A stretch of DNA of 64,000 nucleotides from Anaeramoeba ignava. Taxonomy: Eukaryota > Metamonada > Anaeramoebidae. Positions 34,001 to 45,287 of the stretch are shown here, in pieces. Made by a program: the position numbers and the translations under genes. The stretch's first letter is position 1, and every line of letters begins with the position of its first letter. The DNA lies in the NCBI GenBank assembly GCA_028826165.1, contig JAPDFW010000105.1, positions 1 to 64,000 of the forward strand. Direction: 5' to 3'. The notes under the pieces were generated by a model, which searched no databases, was not told the origin of the DNA, and saw only the letters and a program-made list of their open reading frames with translations.

Positions 34001-35442
34001 TTTTTAAATGGATTTTTGCATTATTAACGGACTCTATTCGTTAACTATTAAAAAATATTTTATCAAAATTATTTTTTTTTCAATTCATTCTATTTAAAGA
34101 CCAATTAAGATTTTTCAGAAAAAAAAAAAAATTTTTTTAAAAAAATTAAATTTGGGATCTTTTGGGATCAAATAAAAATACAAAAGAAAAAACAATAATA
34201 TTTCTTCTTATTAGGAGATCATCCCAAATTGGGAGGCATTCCCAATTGGGATCGCCGAAAATTTTACCATTTTTTTTCCAAAATCGAAATTTAAATTCAA
34301 ATGAAATTGAAATGAAATGTTTTGAATTAATAAATCAAAATTTTTCCCAAATTCAGAATAATGAGAATTTATTCAATTTAACTAAAGAAGAAATTATCAA
34401 ATTTATTCAATTTAAACAAGAAAAAAAAGAAATTTTTCAATTTGATTTTTTTCAATTTTTGGATAATTGGATTGAAAAAAGAAATCAAAGATTAAAAGGA
34501 AAGAAAGAAAAAGAGAAAGAAAAAGAAAAGAAAAGATTATTTCATTCTTTTTCTTCATTATTTGATAAAGATTCAATTTCAAAACAAGATTTTGATAAAT
34601 TAAAACAATTTGATATTTTTCTTCCAAATTCTTTTTTAGTTGATATTCAAAACAAAGCTATTCAAACCAAAGATAAGCAAATTGCAAAGAATAAAAAAGA
34701 AAATCAACAAATGAAAATTGAAATTGAAGAGAAAGAAAAGGAAATTGAAGATAAAAACAAAAAGATTGAAGATAAAGACAAAGAAAATCAACAAATGAAA
34801 ATTGAAATTGAAGAGAAATGGAAGCAAGAAATTGAAAAAATGAAACCTATTTTTGATAAATATCAAGAACAATACAAAAAGGACTTTCCTCAATTTTCAG
34901 ATTCAGAAATTATTAAAGATATTGAATATGTTAAGAAATTACAAGAATGGATAAATGATAATGATTTTTTTTCTAAAATGAAAAAAGGATTTTCAGCAAA
35001 AAAAGATGGATTTGATTCTAAAAATTGGCATAAAGCATTTGATGGGAAAGGAAAAACATTAATTATTATCAAAACAAAAGATAATTTTATTTTTGGAGGT
35101 TTTACTCAAGTTGGATTTAAACACACACCAATGGGAGAATATATTCAAGATTCAAATGCATTTATTTTTTCATTAAGAAATGATAAAGGGAATAGAAATC
35201 CTGAAAAGTTTTCAATTAAAAAAGAAGAAGAAAAATATGCACTTTATTCTTATGCAAACGAAAGTATATGTTTTGGTCAAGATTTTATTTTACGTTCTAA
35301 TTTACAACCTGGTTATTCAGATTTTGGTAGTAGTTATAATCTACCTAATGGAATTAAATATGATACAGATGAAGCTCAAAGTTATTTAGCTGGTTCTTAT
35401 AAATCATGGGTTGTTGATGAAGTTGAAACTTATTTCATTTAA
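31051..35442 (+). CDS. BTB-BACK-coiled-coil-TLDc protein, split by a transposon
   Basis: Residues 1-158 (31051-31525) hold an Asn/Glu-rich start and a BTB domain (FEIKVHKSILFSRSSFFNKF). The gene is then interrupted by the element at 31526-34268. Past the second target-site copy the frame resumes near 34277 with BACK-type helices (CFELINQNFSQIQNNENL), a long Lys/Glu coiled coil (about 34650-34860) and a TLDc domain to the end (GFDSKNWHKAFDGKGKTL, FGGFTQVGF, GSSYNLPNG, YLAGSYKSWVVDEVE). The coding frame is open on both sides and compatible with a single uninterrupted exon if the element and one target duplication are absent. TLDc proteins are linked to V-ATPase regulation and oxidative-stress defence; BTB-TLDc pairing is common in amoeboid protists. 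The plus-strand frame open from ATG 34162 starts inside the element and is not the native start. Confidence 0.88.
31518..31525. repeat. Target-site duplication, left (ATTTTTTT)
   Basis: ATTTTTTT directly before the left terminal repeat; the matching ATTTTTTT(T) follows the right terminal repeat at 34269-34277. Length 8-9 bp fits MULE elements. The homopolymer makes the exact length uncertain by one base. Confidence 0.7.
31526..31554 (+). repeat. Left terminal inverted repeat of the MULE
   Basis: 29 bp; 27 of 29 positions match the reverse complement of 34240-34268. Contains the palindrome TCCCAATTGGGA. Confidence 0.9.
31878..33922 (-). CDS. MULE transposase with FLYWCH-like zinc finger (639 aa, 3 exons)
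   Basis: Exon 1 is 33922-32495, exon 2 is 32433-32252 and exon 3 is 32187-31878. The spliced frame is open for 1920 nt including the stop. The N-terminus has a FLYWCH-like finger (W8/W9, C23, C28, H46). The MULE catalytic core shows D182 in FFDGTF, D248 in ITCDFERS, a CYFHF motif near 270, and E364 in NNVIERNNRS, as expected for the DDE triad. Exons 2 and 3 add a Lys/Ser-rich C-terminal region of ~160 residues that I do not recognise. If intron 1 is retained, the protein stops shortly after the donor (TFEI). The ATG of exon 1 is the first available after a T-rich stretch; an additional upstream exon is not excluded. The protein should cut and re-insert the element at the nucleus. Confidence 0.9.
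34240..34268 (-). repeat. Right terminal inverted repeat of the MULE
   Basis: Reverse complement of the left terminus except for two adjacent bases. Followed by the A plus T-run target duplication at 34269-34277. Confidence 0.9.
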
Positions 35443-35489
35443 AAATTATTTTCCATTTTTTTTCAAAATTTAATTCAATTTTAATTTAC

Positions 35490-37905
35490 TTTTAATCAAA
35501 TTAATTTCTTTAAATCAATAAATAAGAAACAAATTTAATTTTAAATAATTTAATTTTAATTTAAAATATTTATTAAAAATTTAATTAATAAATTTTGAAA
35601 ATTATCCAAAAAAAATAAAAATTGGAAATAGAAATTATTTATTATTTATTTATAATTTATTTTAAAATATAATTTTATTAACATTTCCAAATTAATTTAT
35701 TATTTATTATTAATTAATTTTATAGATATTTATTAATTAAAATATTTTAATAAATTTATTTCATTATTTAATTAAGAAATTATTTATTATTTATTTATAA
35801 TTTATTTTAAAATATAATTTTATTAATATTTTTATTATTAAAATATTAATTTAATGCTTGAAATGTAGATATTTATTAATTAAAATATTTTAATAAATTT
35901 ATTTCAATAATTAATTAATAAATTATTTATTATTTATTTATAATTTGTTTTAAAATATAATTTTATCAATATTTCCAAATTAATATATTATTTATTATTA
36001 ATTAATTTTATAGATATTTATTAATTAAAATATTTTAATAAATTTATTTCAATAATTAATTAATAAATTATTTATTATTTATTTATAATTTATTTCAAAA
36101 TATAATTTTATTAATATTTCTAAATTAATATATTATTTATTATTAATTAATTTTATATATATTTATTAATTAAAATATTTTAATAAATTTATTTTAATAT
36201 TTAATTAATAAATTGTTTATTATTTATTTATAATTTATTTCAAAAATATAATTTTATTAACATTTCCAAATTAATTTATTATTGATTATTAATTAATTTT
36301 ATAGATATTAATTAATTAAAATATTTTAATAAATTTATTTCAATATTTAATTAATAAATTATTTATTATTTATTTATAATTTGTTTTAAAATATAATTTT
36401 TATTAATATTTCCATTATTAAAATATTAATTTAATGTTTGAGATGTAGATATTTATTAATTAAAATATTTTAATAAATTTATTTTATTATTTAATTAATA
36501 AATTATTTATTATTTATTTATAATTTATTTCAAAATATAATTTTATTAATATTTCCAAATTAATTTATTATTGATTATTATTCAATTTTATAGATATTTA
36601 TTAATTAAAATATTTTAATAAATTTATTTCATTATTTAATTAATAAATTGTTTACTATTTATTTATAATTTATTTTAAAATATAATTTTATTAATATTTT
36701 CAAATTAATTTATTATTTATTATTATTTAATTTTATAGATATTTATTAATTAAAATATTTTAATAAATTTATTTCATTATTTAATTAATAAATTATTTAT
36801 TATTTATTTATAATTTATTTTTAAAATATAATTTTTATTAATATTTTCATTATTAAAAATATTAATTTAATGTTTGAAATTTAGATATTTATTAATTAAA
36901 ATATTTTTAATAAATTTATTTCATTATTTAATTAATAAATTATTTATTATTTATTTATAATTTGTTTTAAAATATAATTTTATTAATATTTTTATTATTA
37001 AAATATTAATTTAATGTTTGAAATGTAGATATTTATTAATTAAAAATATTTTAATAAATTTATTTTAATATTTAATTAATAAATTATTTATTATTTATTT
37101 ATAAATTATTTTAAAATATAATTTTATTAACATTTTCAAATTAATTTATTATTGATTATTTTAATTTTTATATATTTATTAATTAAAATATTTTAATAAA
37201 TTTATTTTAATATTTAATTAATAAATTATTTATTATTTATTTATAATTTATTTTAAAATATAATTTTATTAATATTTTCAAATTAATTTATTATTTATTA
37301 TTAATTAATTTTATAGATATTTATTAATTAAAATATTTTAATAAATTTATTTCATTATTTAATTAATAAATTATTTATTATTTATTTATAATTTATTTCA
37401 AAAATATAATTTTATTAATATTTCCAAATTAATTTATTATTGATTATTAATTAATTTTATAGATATTTATTAATTAAAATATTTTAATAAATTTATTTTA
37501 ATATTTAATTAATAAATTATTTATTATTTATTTATAATTTATTTCAAAATATAATTTTATTAATATTTTCATTATTAAAATATTAATTTAATGTTTGAGA
37601 TATAGATATTTATTAGTTAAAATATTTTAATAAATTTATTTTATTATTTAATTAAATTATTTATTATTTATTTATAATTTATTTCAAAATATAATTTTAT
37701 TAATAATTTTATTATTAAAATATTAATTTAATGTTTGAGATGTAGATATTTATTAATTAAAATATTTTAATAAATTTATTTCATTATTTAATTAATAAAT
37801 TATTTATTATTTATTTATAATTTATTTTAAAATATAATTTTATTAATATTTTTATTATTAAAATATTAATTTAATGTTTGAAATGTAGATATTTATTAAT
37901 TAAAA
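35490..37905. repeat. ~145-bp AT satellite array, about 16 copies
   Basis: Units with the core GATATTTATTAATTAAAAT recur at ~145-base spacing from about 35725 to 37890. Half-unit variants alternate (some carry TTTGAAATGTAG, others AATTTTATAG before the core), so the true higher-order unit may be a dimer. No reading frame or RNA gene was seen. The array fills nearly all of the interval between the BTB-TLDc gene and histone H2B. Confidence 0.9.
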
Positions 37906-38007
37906 TATTTCTTTTAAAAATTTTCGAAACAATATTATCCAATAAATTTTGAGAAAAAATCAAAAATTATTGGATAATATTTGATTAATTTTATTTAAAT
38001 AAAAAAT

Positions 38008-38062
38008 ATTTTTTTTTTTTTTCATTTTTTTTTTTTTTTATTTTTTTTTTAATTAATTAATT
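38008..38062 (+). promoter_or_regulatory. T-rich leader with TTTTCATTTT motif before histone H2B
   Basis: Run of T interrupted by a single CA (TTTTTTCATTTTTTT) directly upstream of the ATG. The same arrangement precedes many genes in the window (see findings). It may be an initiator or core promoter element; no experimental support here. Confidence 0.35.
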
Positions 38063-38530
38063 ATGTCAGAAACAGAAAAAAAAGAAGAAAAAATTACAAC
38101 TGATTCAGAAAAAGAACAACCAAAAGAAACAACAAAAAAAGGAAAAGGAAAAGGAAAAGGAAGAAGAACAACAAAAGCAAAAGGAAAAGGAAAACCAAAA
38201 AAAGAAAAGAAAGAAGGAGAAGAAGAAACAAAACAACAAAAAAAAAGAGTTGAAACATATTCATCATATATTTATCGAGTATTAAAACAAGTTCATCCAG
38301 ATGTTGGAATTTCAAATAAAGCAATGATTATTATGAATTCATTTGTTAGTGATTGTTTTGATAGATTTGCATTAGAAGCAGCTGAATTATCAAGATTAGG
38401 AGGAAAAGGAACAATTACAAGTAGAGATATTCAAGGTGCTGCTAGATTATTATTACCTGGTGAATTAGCAAGACATGCAGTTTCAGAAGGAACAAAAGCT
38501 GTTACAAGATATTCAAATGCAGTTAAATAA
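38063..38530 (+). CDS. Histone H2B (155 aa)
   Basis: Residues ~62-155 are a clear H2B histone fold: [60 protein letters not shown] and a C-terminal [16 protein letters not shown]. The N-terminal tail of about 60 residues is longer than usual and made of Lys/Gly/Glu repeats (KGKGKGKG). Intronless, with TAA stop. The protein packages DNA as an H2A-H2B dimer. No partner H2A gene is adjacent in this window. Confidence 0.97.
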   Translation: MSETEKKEEKITTDSEKEQPKETTKKGKGKGKGRRTTKAKGKGKPKKEKKEGEEETKQQKKRVETYSSYIYRVLKQVHPDVGISNKAMIIMNSFVSDCFDRFALEAAELSRLGGKGTITSRDIQGAARLLLPGELARHAVSEGTKAVTRYSNAVK

Positions 38531-38736
38531 ATAAAACAATTCAAATTCAAATTCAAATTTATTTTTTTTAATTTTTTAATTCAAAAAAATTTTTTTTGTT
38601 CCACTTTTTTTTCATTTTTTAATTTTGAAATAAAAAGAAAAACAAATTTAATTTTTAATTTTTTAATTTTAATTTTTTTAATTACAAAATTATAATTAAA
38701 AAAAAAAGTTTTTATTTTTTAATTTGTTTTTTTAAT

Positions 38737-41700
38737 TTAAAATCGAATTAAATTTAAAGAAGGCCAAGTAATATGAACTGAACCAGAAATTTCACCAAGT
38801 AAAAAACCTTTTTTTCTTATAATTGCTAAAAATTGAATTGGATTTTTATCACAAGAACCTTTTAAAGAAACAGGAGCTTGACCTTTTAAATTAAAATAAA
38901 TAAAATTAAATTAAAATAAATTAAATTTAAAATAAATTAAATTATTTATTTACCAATTATTTGTCCTCTTTTATCTTTTACAATTAAAATTATATGATGA
39001 TTTTCTAAATAATTTTTTGATGTAATAAATGGAAATAAAGCTGGAATTTTATTAAAAATAGGATTTGGATTATTTAAAACTAATTCTGTTGTTGGATTTG
39101 AATCAAGAAAAGAAGCTTCAAAAGTAATTTGTGAATCAATTCTAATTGATTTTTGTTTTTGTTTTTCTTTTTCATCTAAACAAGATTTTAAAGTTCTAAA
39201 ATTTTTTCCAAATAAAACAGAAAAATTAATAACACAAAATGCATTTTTATCAATAGAATCATGAGTTAATAAAGGAGGTATTTCTAAAGTAAATGTTGAA
39301 GAAACTGGTTTATGATCACTTGTTGTAAAAGATAAATGAGGTTGATAAGAAAGTTGTTCAACATCAAAATTAGGAAGGCATCTCCAAAGAATTCTATCAC
39401 AATAAGAAGGTGCTCTTCTTTTCTAATTATTTATAATATTTATAATATTTATAATATTTATAATATTTATAATATTTATAATATTTATAATATTTATATT
39501 ATTTATAATATTTATAATATTTATATTATTTATAATATTTATAATATTTATATTATTTATATTATTTATATTATTTATAATATTTATAATATTTATAATA
39601 TTTATAATATTTATATTATTTATAATATTTATATTATTTATAATATTTATATTATTTATAATATTTATATTATTTATAATATTTATATTATTTATAATAT
39701 TTATATTATTTATAATATTTATATTATTTATATTATTTATATTATTTATATTATTTATATTATTTATATTTATTTTATATTATTTTATATTATTTATAAT
39801 ATTTATATTATTTATAATATTTATATTATTTATAATATTTATATTATTTATAATATTTATTTTATTTTTTTATATTATTTTTATATTGTTTTTATAATAT
39901 TTATAATATTTTTATATTATTTTATAATATTTTATATTATTTTATAATATTTTATATTATTTTATATTATTTTTATATATTTTTATAATATTTTATTGTT
40001 TTATAATATTTATATATTTTATTATTTATTTACCATATATTTATTTATTTTATATTTTTTATATTTTATATTGTTTATATTATTTTATATTTTATATTAT
40101 TTTATATTATTTTATTTTATATTATTTATTTATTTTATATTGTTTTATATTATTTTAAATATTTTATATTATTTATATTATTTTATAATATTTTTATAAT
40201 TGTTTATATGTTTATTTTTTATATTATTTTATATTATTTTATAATATTTATATTTTTGTATTATTATATTTTTTATAATATTTTTATTTTATATTATTTA
40301 TAATATTATTTATTTATATTATTTATATTATTTATATAATATTTATATTATTTATATTATTTTATAATTATTTATATTATTTATAATATTTATATATTTT
40401 TTATAATATTTATTATTTATTTTTTTATATTTATTTTATATTTTATTATTTTATATTATTATTTATAATATTTATAATATTTATAATATTTTTATAATAT
40501 TTTATATTATTTTATATATTTTATTTATATTATTTATTTATATTTTATATTTATTTATATTTTTATATTTATTTATAATATTTATATTATTTTATATTTA
40601 TATTATTTTATATTATTTATAATATTTATATTATTTATAATATTTATAATATTTATTTATATTATTTATATTTATTTATATTATTTATATTATTTATATT
40701 ATTTATATTATTTATATTATTTATATTATTTATAATATTTATATTATTTATAATATTTATATTATTTATAATATTTATATTATTTATAATATTTATATTA
40801 TTTATAATATTTATATTATTTATATTATTTATATTATTTATATTATTTAAATGTATTTTCAAATATACTTGATCACTAAAAATATTAACTTCTCCTCTTG
40901 TATAACGATAAGAAGGAGGAAAATCAATTTTTCCTTCTGAAAAACCTTGGAAAACTTTTCCTTGACTCATTTCCCTTTTTAATTGGTCTTTTTCCAAAAG
41001 TTTTTGATAATCTTTTTTCATACCCAATTCAACACCAACATCAAAAGGATATTCACAACGATAATTCAAATCACCAAACCAAAATAAATATTGGAATTGT
41101 TCTGTAATATCAACACCAGGTATTCCAAAATGCAATCCACCAATAATATCTCTATAATTTTCAGCACGAATTGCAATACGTTCTTCACGTGCAGCAAGAT
41201 GTGAACCAACAAAACAGAATGAAGAGTCATGAAGTTGGAATGCAACACCACATGCTCCTTTATTTCCAACTACTCCAGCAACACCTGTTGCTTTTGTTTC
41301 TGTTTGTATACAGTGAACATGTTTTATGTATATTTCTTTAATAAAAACATGAAGTTTAATTCCCATTAATGATTGTTTTGCTATAAGTGTGTATTTTGTT
41401 CCTAGATGCATTGATAATGTTACTGTCCAATCATCTTGTGTGTTTGAATATCCTTGTCTTGGACTATAATCACATTCCTTATAAATTTGATAAATATTTT
41501 GATTTTAATTTTAATTTTGATTTTGATTTTGATTTTGATTTTGATTTTGATTTAAATTTTATTTTTAATTTTCAATTTAATTTTAATTTTAATTTTCAAT
41601 TTAATTTTAATTTTAATTTTCAATTTAATTTTCAATTTAATTTTAATTTTAAATTTAATTTGAATTTGAATTTTAATTTTAAATTCTTCCAAATTTCTCA

Positions 41701-43616
41701 ATTTAAATATCATTTAAAATTCTTCCAAATTTCTCAAATTAAAATAATATTTTTCTAATTACTTGAGTTGCAATTGCAAAAATATCTATATCTTGATTAT
41801 TTGGAATCCAATCACTTAAATCATCAGGAGGAGCAGCACTTCCAATATTCCAAGTTCCAATAAATAATTTAATTTTAATAGGTTCATATAAAAGAGCAAG
41901 TTCTTTTTTTCCCAAACATTGAACTTTAATTTGAGTAATTTCATTTATAAATCTTTCTCTTGAAACTCCACTTGTAAAAATATAGTCATTAAAATGACCT
42001 TTAACATCCCACATTAATCTTATTTTGGTTTTATCTGAAACTGCTCTTTCAAATCTTATTAAATTTTCTGGATTAAATTTTTGATAAAATTGAAATGCAT
42101 CTTGAAGTGATCCAAATGTATTTCCACTTTTTGTTATTGCTTTTGTTACTGTTTTGGATCTTTTTTTCATATTTCCTTTTCCTATTCCAATTGTTCCATC
42201 TTCTTTGTTTATTACAAAACATCGAAATGGTTTCTTTTTTGTTTTCTCAATTTTTTGCACTTCAAAAGTTACAAATTGTTCTTTAATTTTTTAATTTTGA
42301 TTTAAATTTTAATTTTGATTTTAATTTTAATTTTAATTTTAATTTTAATTTTAATTTTGATTTTAATTTTAATTTTAATTTTAATTTTAATTTTAATTTT
42401 GATTTTAATTTTAATTTTGATTTTAATTTTGATTTTAATTTTGATTTTAATTTTAATTTTAATTTTAATTTTAATTTTAATTTTGATTTTGATTTTAATT
42501 TTAATTTTAATTTTAATTTTGATTTTAATTTTAATTTTAATTTTGATTTTGATTTTAATTTTAATTTTAATTTTAATTTTAATTTTAATTTTGATTTTAA
42601 TTTTGATTTTGATTTTAATTTTGATTTTAATTTTAATTTTGATTTTAATTTTAATTTTAATTTTGATTTTGATTTTAATTTTAATTTTAATTTTAATTTT
42701 AATTTTAATTTTAATTTTAATTTTGATTTTGATTTTGTAAATATTCACCAATATTAAATATTTGAGGTAAATTATAAGAATTTCTTCTATAATCTTCATC
42801 TTGATTTGAATTCATTGCACCTCTATTTAAATATCCAAAAATTTAAAATATAAATGAATTATTGAAAAAATTTAAAATATAAATGAATTGTTTAAAAAAT
42901 TTAAAATATAAATGAATTATTGAAAAAATTTAAAATATAAATGAATTGTTTAAAAAATTTTCTACATTTGAGCAAAATAATATTGATCTCGATGAATAAA
43001 TATTCCTAAAATCCATTCCATCATTTCATCATTAGAATTTGCTTCTACTAAATATTTTCTTTTTTTATCTCGAACACAAATTTCAAATTGATTTTTTTCT
43101 AAACTTTTCACAGAAATTGAACAATCTTCAAGATAAATAAATCCTTTAGGAATATGATTTTTCATCTTTAAATAAATTTGATATAATTTTATAAATGAAT
43201 TTTTTTTTTTGGAATTTTTTTTAAATGGAATAAATTTGATTGAATTTTATAAATGAATTTTTTTTTACATTTGAATGTTCTTGTTTTTCATAATAAAATA
43301 ATTTATTTTCATGAAGAGAACACCATCTTTTTTTCCAACTTTTATAAGAACCACCTTTTATTATTATTTATTAATTTAATTATTAATTTTCATTTGTATT
43401 TTTTAATAAAAAAAAAGTGTCTGATTTTTTTTATCTTTAATTAAATTTTTTTTTTTGCTTTTTTATTTTTATTTTGTAATTTCAATTTGTATTTTTTAAT
43501 TTGTAATTTGTTTACCTCTTTTTTTAAGAAAACCTTCTCTTGTAAATTCGTTAATATTCTAAAATTTATTTAATTATTAATTTAATTGAAAAATTAATTG
43601 AAAAATTAATTACCAT
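38737..43616 (-). CDS. PH-domain inositol polyphosphate 5-phosphatase (715 aa, 9 exons)
   Basis: Exons: 43616-43614 (ATG only), 43558-43516, 43354-43269, 43165-42966, 42822-42749, 42280-41763, 41477-40869, 39422-38954 and 38882-38737. Phases are consistent and total 2148 nt. Exons 2-4 encode a PH domain (REGFLKKRGG, SWKKRWCSL, EMMEWILGI). Exons 6-8 encode the IPPc catalytic domain: FIGTWNIGSAAPPDD, ATQECDYSPR (catalytic Glu), GNKGACGVAF, GSHLAAREER, FWFGDLNYRC, PPSYRYTRGE, APSYCDRILWR and TSDHKPVSS. A C2-like tail follows. The enzyme should remove the 5-phosphate of phosphoinositides at membranes bound by the PH domain. Intron 5 (42281-42748) and intron 7 (39423-40868) are simple-sequence repeats. 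The donor of exon 5 is GTGAAT rather than GTAA. Confidence 0.9.
39423..40868 (-). repeat. Simple-sequence intron, AATAATATA/AATATTATA type
   Basis: Intron 7 of the 5-phosphatase gene consists almost wholly of 9-bp units giving spurious Asn/Ile/Tyr frames on both strands. It becomes irregular between about 39850 and 40620. No gene is seen within it. Confidence 0.88.
42281..42748 (-). repeat. Simple-sequence intron, AAAATT/AAAATC hexamers
   Basis: Intron 5 of the 5-phosphatase gene: long run of AAAATT and AAAATC hexamers (minus sense), open in every frame on both strands because the unit lacks stops in phase. Confidence 0.9.
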
Positions 43617-43780
43617 ATTCTGAATAAAAGCGAATTAAAAATAAAAATAAAAAGAAAAATAAAAATAAAAATAAAAATAAAAAGAAAAAAAATGAAAAAA
43701 GTTTTTTTCAATTAAATTTTTTTTTAAAATAAGAATAAAAAAGGAAATTAATTAAAATTAATTAAAATTAATCCAAAAAA

Positions 43781-43815
43781 TATTTTTCATTTTTTTTTTT
43801 AATCATTTCAAGTTT
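43781..43815 (+). promoter_or_regulatory. T-rich leader with TTTTCATTTT motif before the Ras gene
   Basis: ATTTTTCATTTTTTTTTTTA shortly before the start codon, as upstream of histone H2B and several other genes here. Confidence 0.3.
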
Positions 43816-44385
43816 ATGACAACAAATATTAGAGTAGCAGTTGTTGGAGATGGAGGAGTAGGAAAATCAACATTAGCAATTCGATTTATTCAAAATGAAT
43901 TTATTGAAGAATATGATCCAACAATCGAAGATATTTATTCAAAAGAAATTGATTGGAATGATTCCAAAATCAAGTTTTTAGTATTTGATTCAGCTCCACA
44001 AGATGAATTCTATAGTTATCGTTATTATTCGCTAAGAAATCAAGAAGTTTTTCTACTTGTTTATTCCGTCACTCAAAAAAATACTTTGAATATGATTCGT
44101 GATTTATATGATCGAATAACTGATTATGTTAGTGACCAAAATAAAGATCCCTTTTTTATTTTAGTTGGAAATAAAATTGATTTATTTACTAAAAGACAAG
44201 TTCCTACTCATCAAGCAAAAGCATTTGCTGATGAATTAGATTTTGGTTTTATTGAAATCTCTGCTAAAACTGGTCAAAATGTTAACCAATTATTTTTTCA
44301 AATTGCAAATGCTTTTTGTAATAGAAAAAGTTATATTGATTCTCTTCAGGCAAAAAAAAAGAAAAAGAATTGTATTTTAATGTGA
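43816..44385 (+). CDS. Ras-family GTPase with altered switch II (189 aa)
   Basis: Intronless. P-loop GDGGVGKST at residues 11-19, switch I Thr in DPTIED, NKID at 119-122, SAKTG near 149-153, and a C-terminal CILM CAAX box after a Lys-rich stretch, so prenylation and plasma-membrane location are expected. The DxxG motif is changed: it reads DSAPQDEF (58-65) where Ras has DTAGQEEY, so the near-invariant glycine (Gly60 of Ras) is proline; the codon is CCA. The following Gln is kept. Effects on nucleotide-driven switching are likely but cannot be read from sequence. The gene is divergently placed ~200 bp from the 5-phosphatase gene. Confidence 0.93.
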   Translation: MTTNIRVAVVGDGGVGKSTLAIRFIQNEFIEEYDPTIEDIYSKEIDWNDSKIKFLVFDSAPQDEFYSYRYYSLRNQEVFLLVYSVTQKNTLNMIRDLYDRITDYVSDQNKDPFFILVGNKIDLFTKRQVPTHQAKAFADELDFGFIEISAKTGQNVNQLFFQIANAFCNRKSYIDSLQAKKKKKNCILM

Positions 44386-44469
44386 TTTGCACTGAATCAA
44401 ATTTGGTTTTGTTATTTGGAAACTTAATAAAAGATCATTCCAAACTTTGAATTATTATTTAAAACTTAA

Positions 44470-45230
44470 ATAATTAAATAATTATTATTAAAAATATTAA
44501 AAATGTGGAATAAATATTTATTATTAAAAATATTAAAAATGTGGAATAAATATTTATTATTAAAAATATTAAAAATATTAAATAAATAATTATTATTAAA
44601 AATATTAAAAATATTAAATAAATAATTATTATTAAAAATATTAAAAATATTAAATAAATAATTATTATTAAAAATATTTAAAATATTAAATAAATATTTA
44701 TTATTAAAAATATTTAAAATATGGAATAAATAATTATTATTAAAAATATTAAAAATATTAAATAAATATTTATTATTAAAAATATTAAAAATGTGGAATA
44801 AATAATTATTATTAAAAATATTAAAATATCAAATAAATAATTATTATTAAAAATATTAAAAATGTGGAATAAATATTTAATATTAAAAATATTAAAAATA
44901 TCAAATAAATATATTTATTATTAAAAATATTAAAAATATTAAATAAATAATTATTATTAAAAATATTAAAAATATTGAATAAATAATTATTATTAAAAAT
45001 ATTAAAAATATTAAATAAATATTTAATATTAAAAATATTTAAAATGTGGAATAAATAATTATTATTAAAAATATTTAAAATGTGGAATAAATATTTATTA
45101 TTAAAAATATTAAAAATATTAAATAAATATTTATTATTAAAAATATTAAAAATGTGGAATAAATATTTATTATTAAAAATATTAAAAATATTAAATAAAT
45201 ATTTAATATTAAAAATATTTAAAAGAAAAA
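44470..45230. repeat. ~36-38 bp tandem repeat downstream of Ras
   Basis: Units of the type TTATTATTAAAAATATTAAA with alternating AATGTGGAATAAATA and AATATTAAATAAATA parts. About twenty copies. A plus-strand frame in the array is an artefact of the unit. No other content is seen between 44386 and 45287. Confidence 0.88.
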
Positions 45231-45287
45231 GAAGAAAAAAAAGTTTTCATTTTTTTTTTCATTTTTTTTTTGTTAAATTGATTTAAA

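Larger units (their letters stand above)
31526..34268 (-). mobile_element. MULE-type DNA transposon (2743 bp) inserted in the BTB-TLDc gene
   Basis: The element is bounded by inverted termini: GGTAAAATTTTCGGC plus two variable bases plus TCCCAATTGGGA at the left (31526-31554), and the reverse complement at the right (34240-34268). It encodes one transposase on the minus strand. Further sub-terminal copies of TCCCAA/TTGGGA lie just inside both ends. Base composition and codon use are less extreme than in the host gene. Intact frames in both the element and the interrupted gene point to a recent insertion, or to one allele only. Confidence 0.92.

Noticed and set aside
34162-34270. ATG at 34162 as the start of the TLDc protein
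   Set aside because: It lies inside the transposon terminus; the native start is 31051, upstream of the insertion.
39336-40199. Long plus-strand frames of Tyr-Asn-Ile repeats
   Set aside because: They arise from the 9-bp repeat of a 5-phosphatase intron; the flanking exons splice in phase and encode conserved catalytic motifs on the other strand.
42302-42799. Ile-Lys and Ile-Leu repeat frames on both strands
   Set aside because: Hexamer repeat of an intron; lacks stops on either strand by composition.
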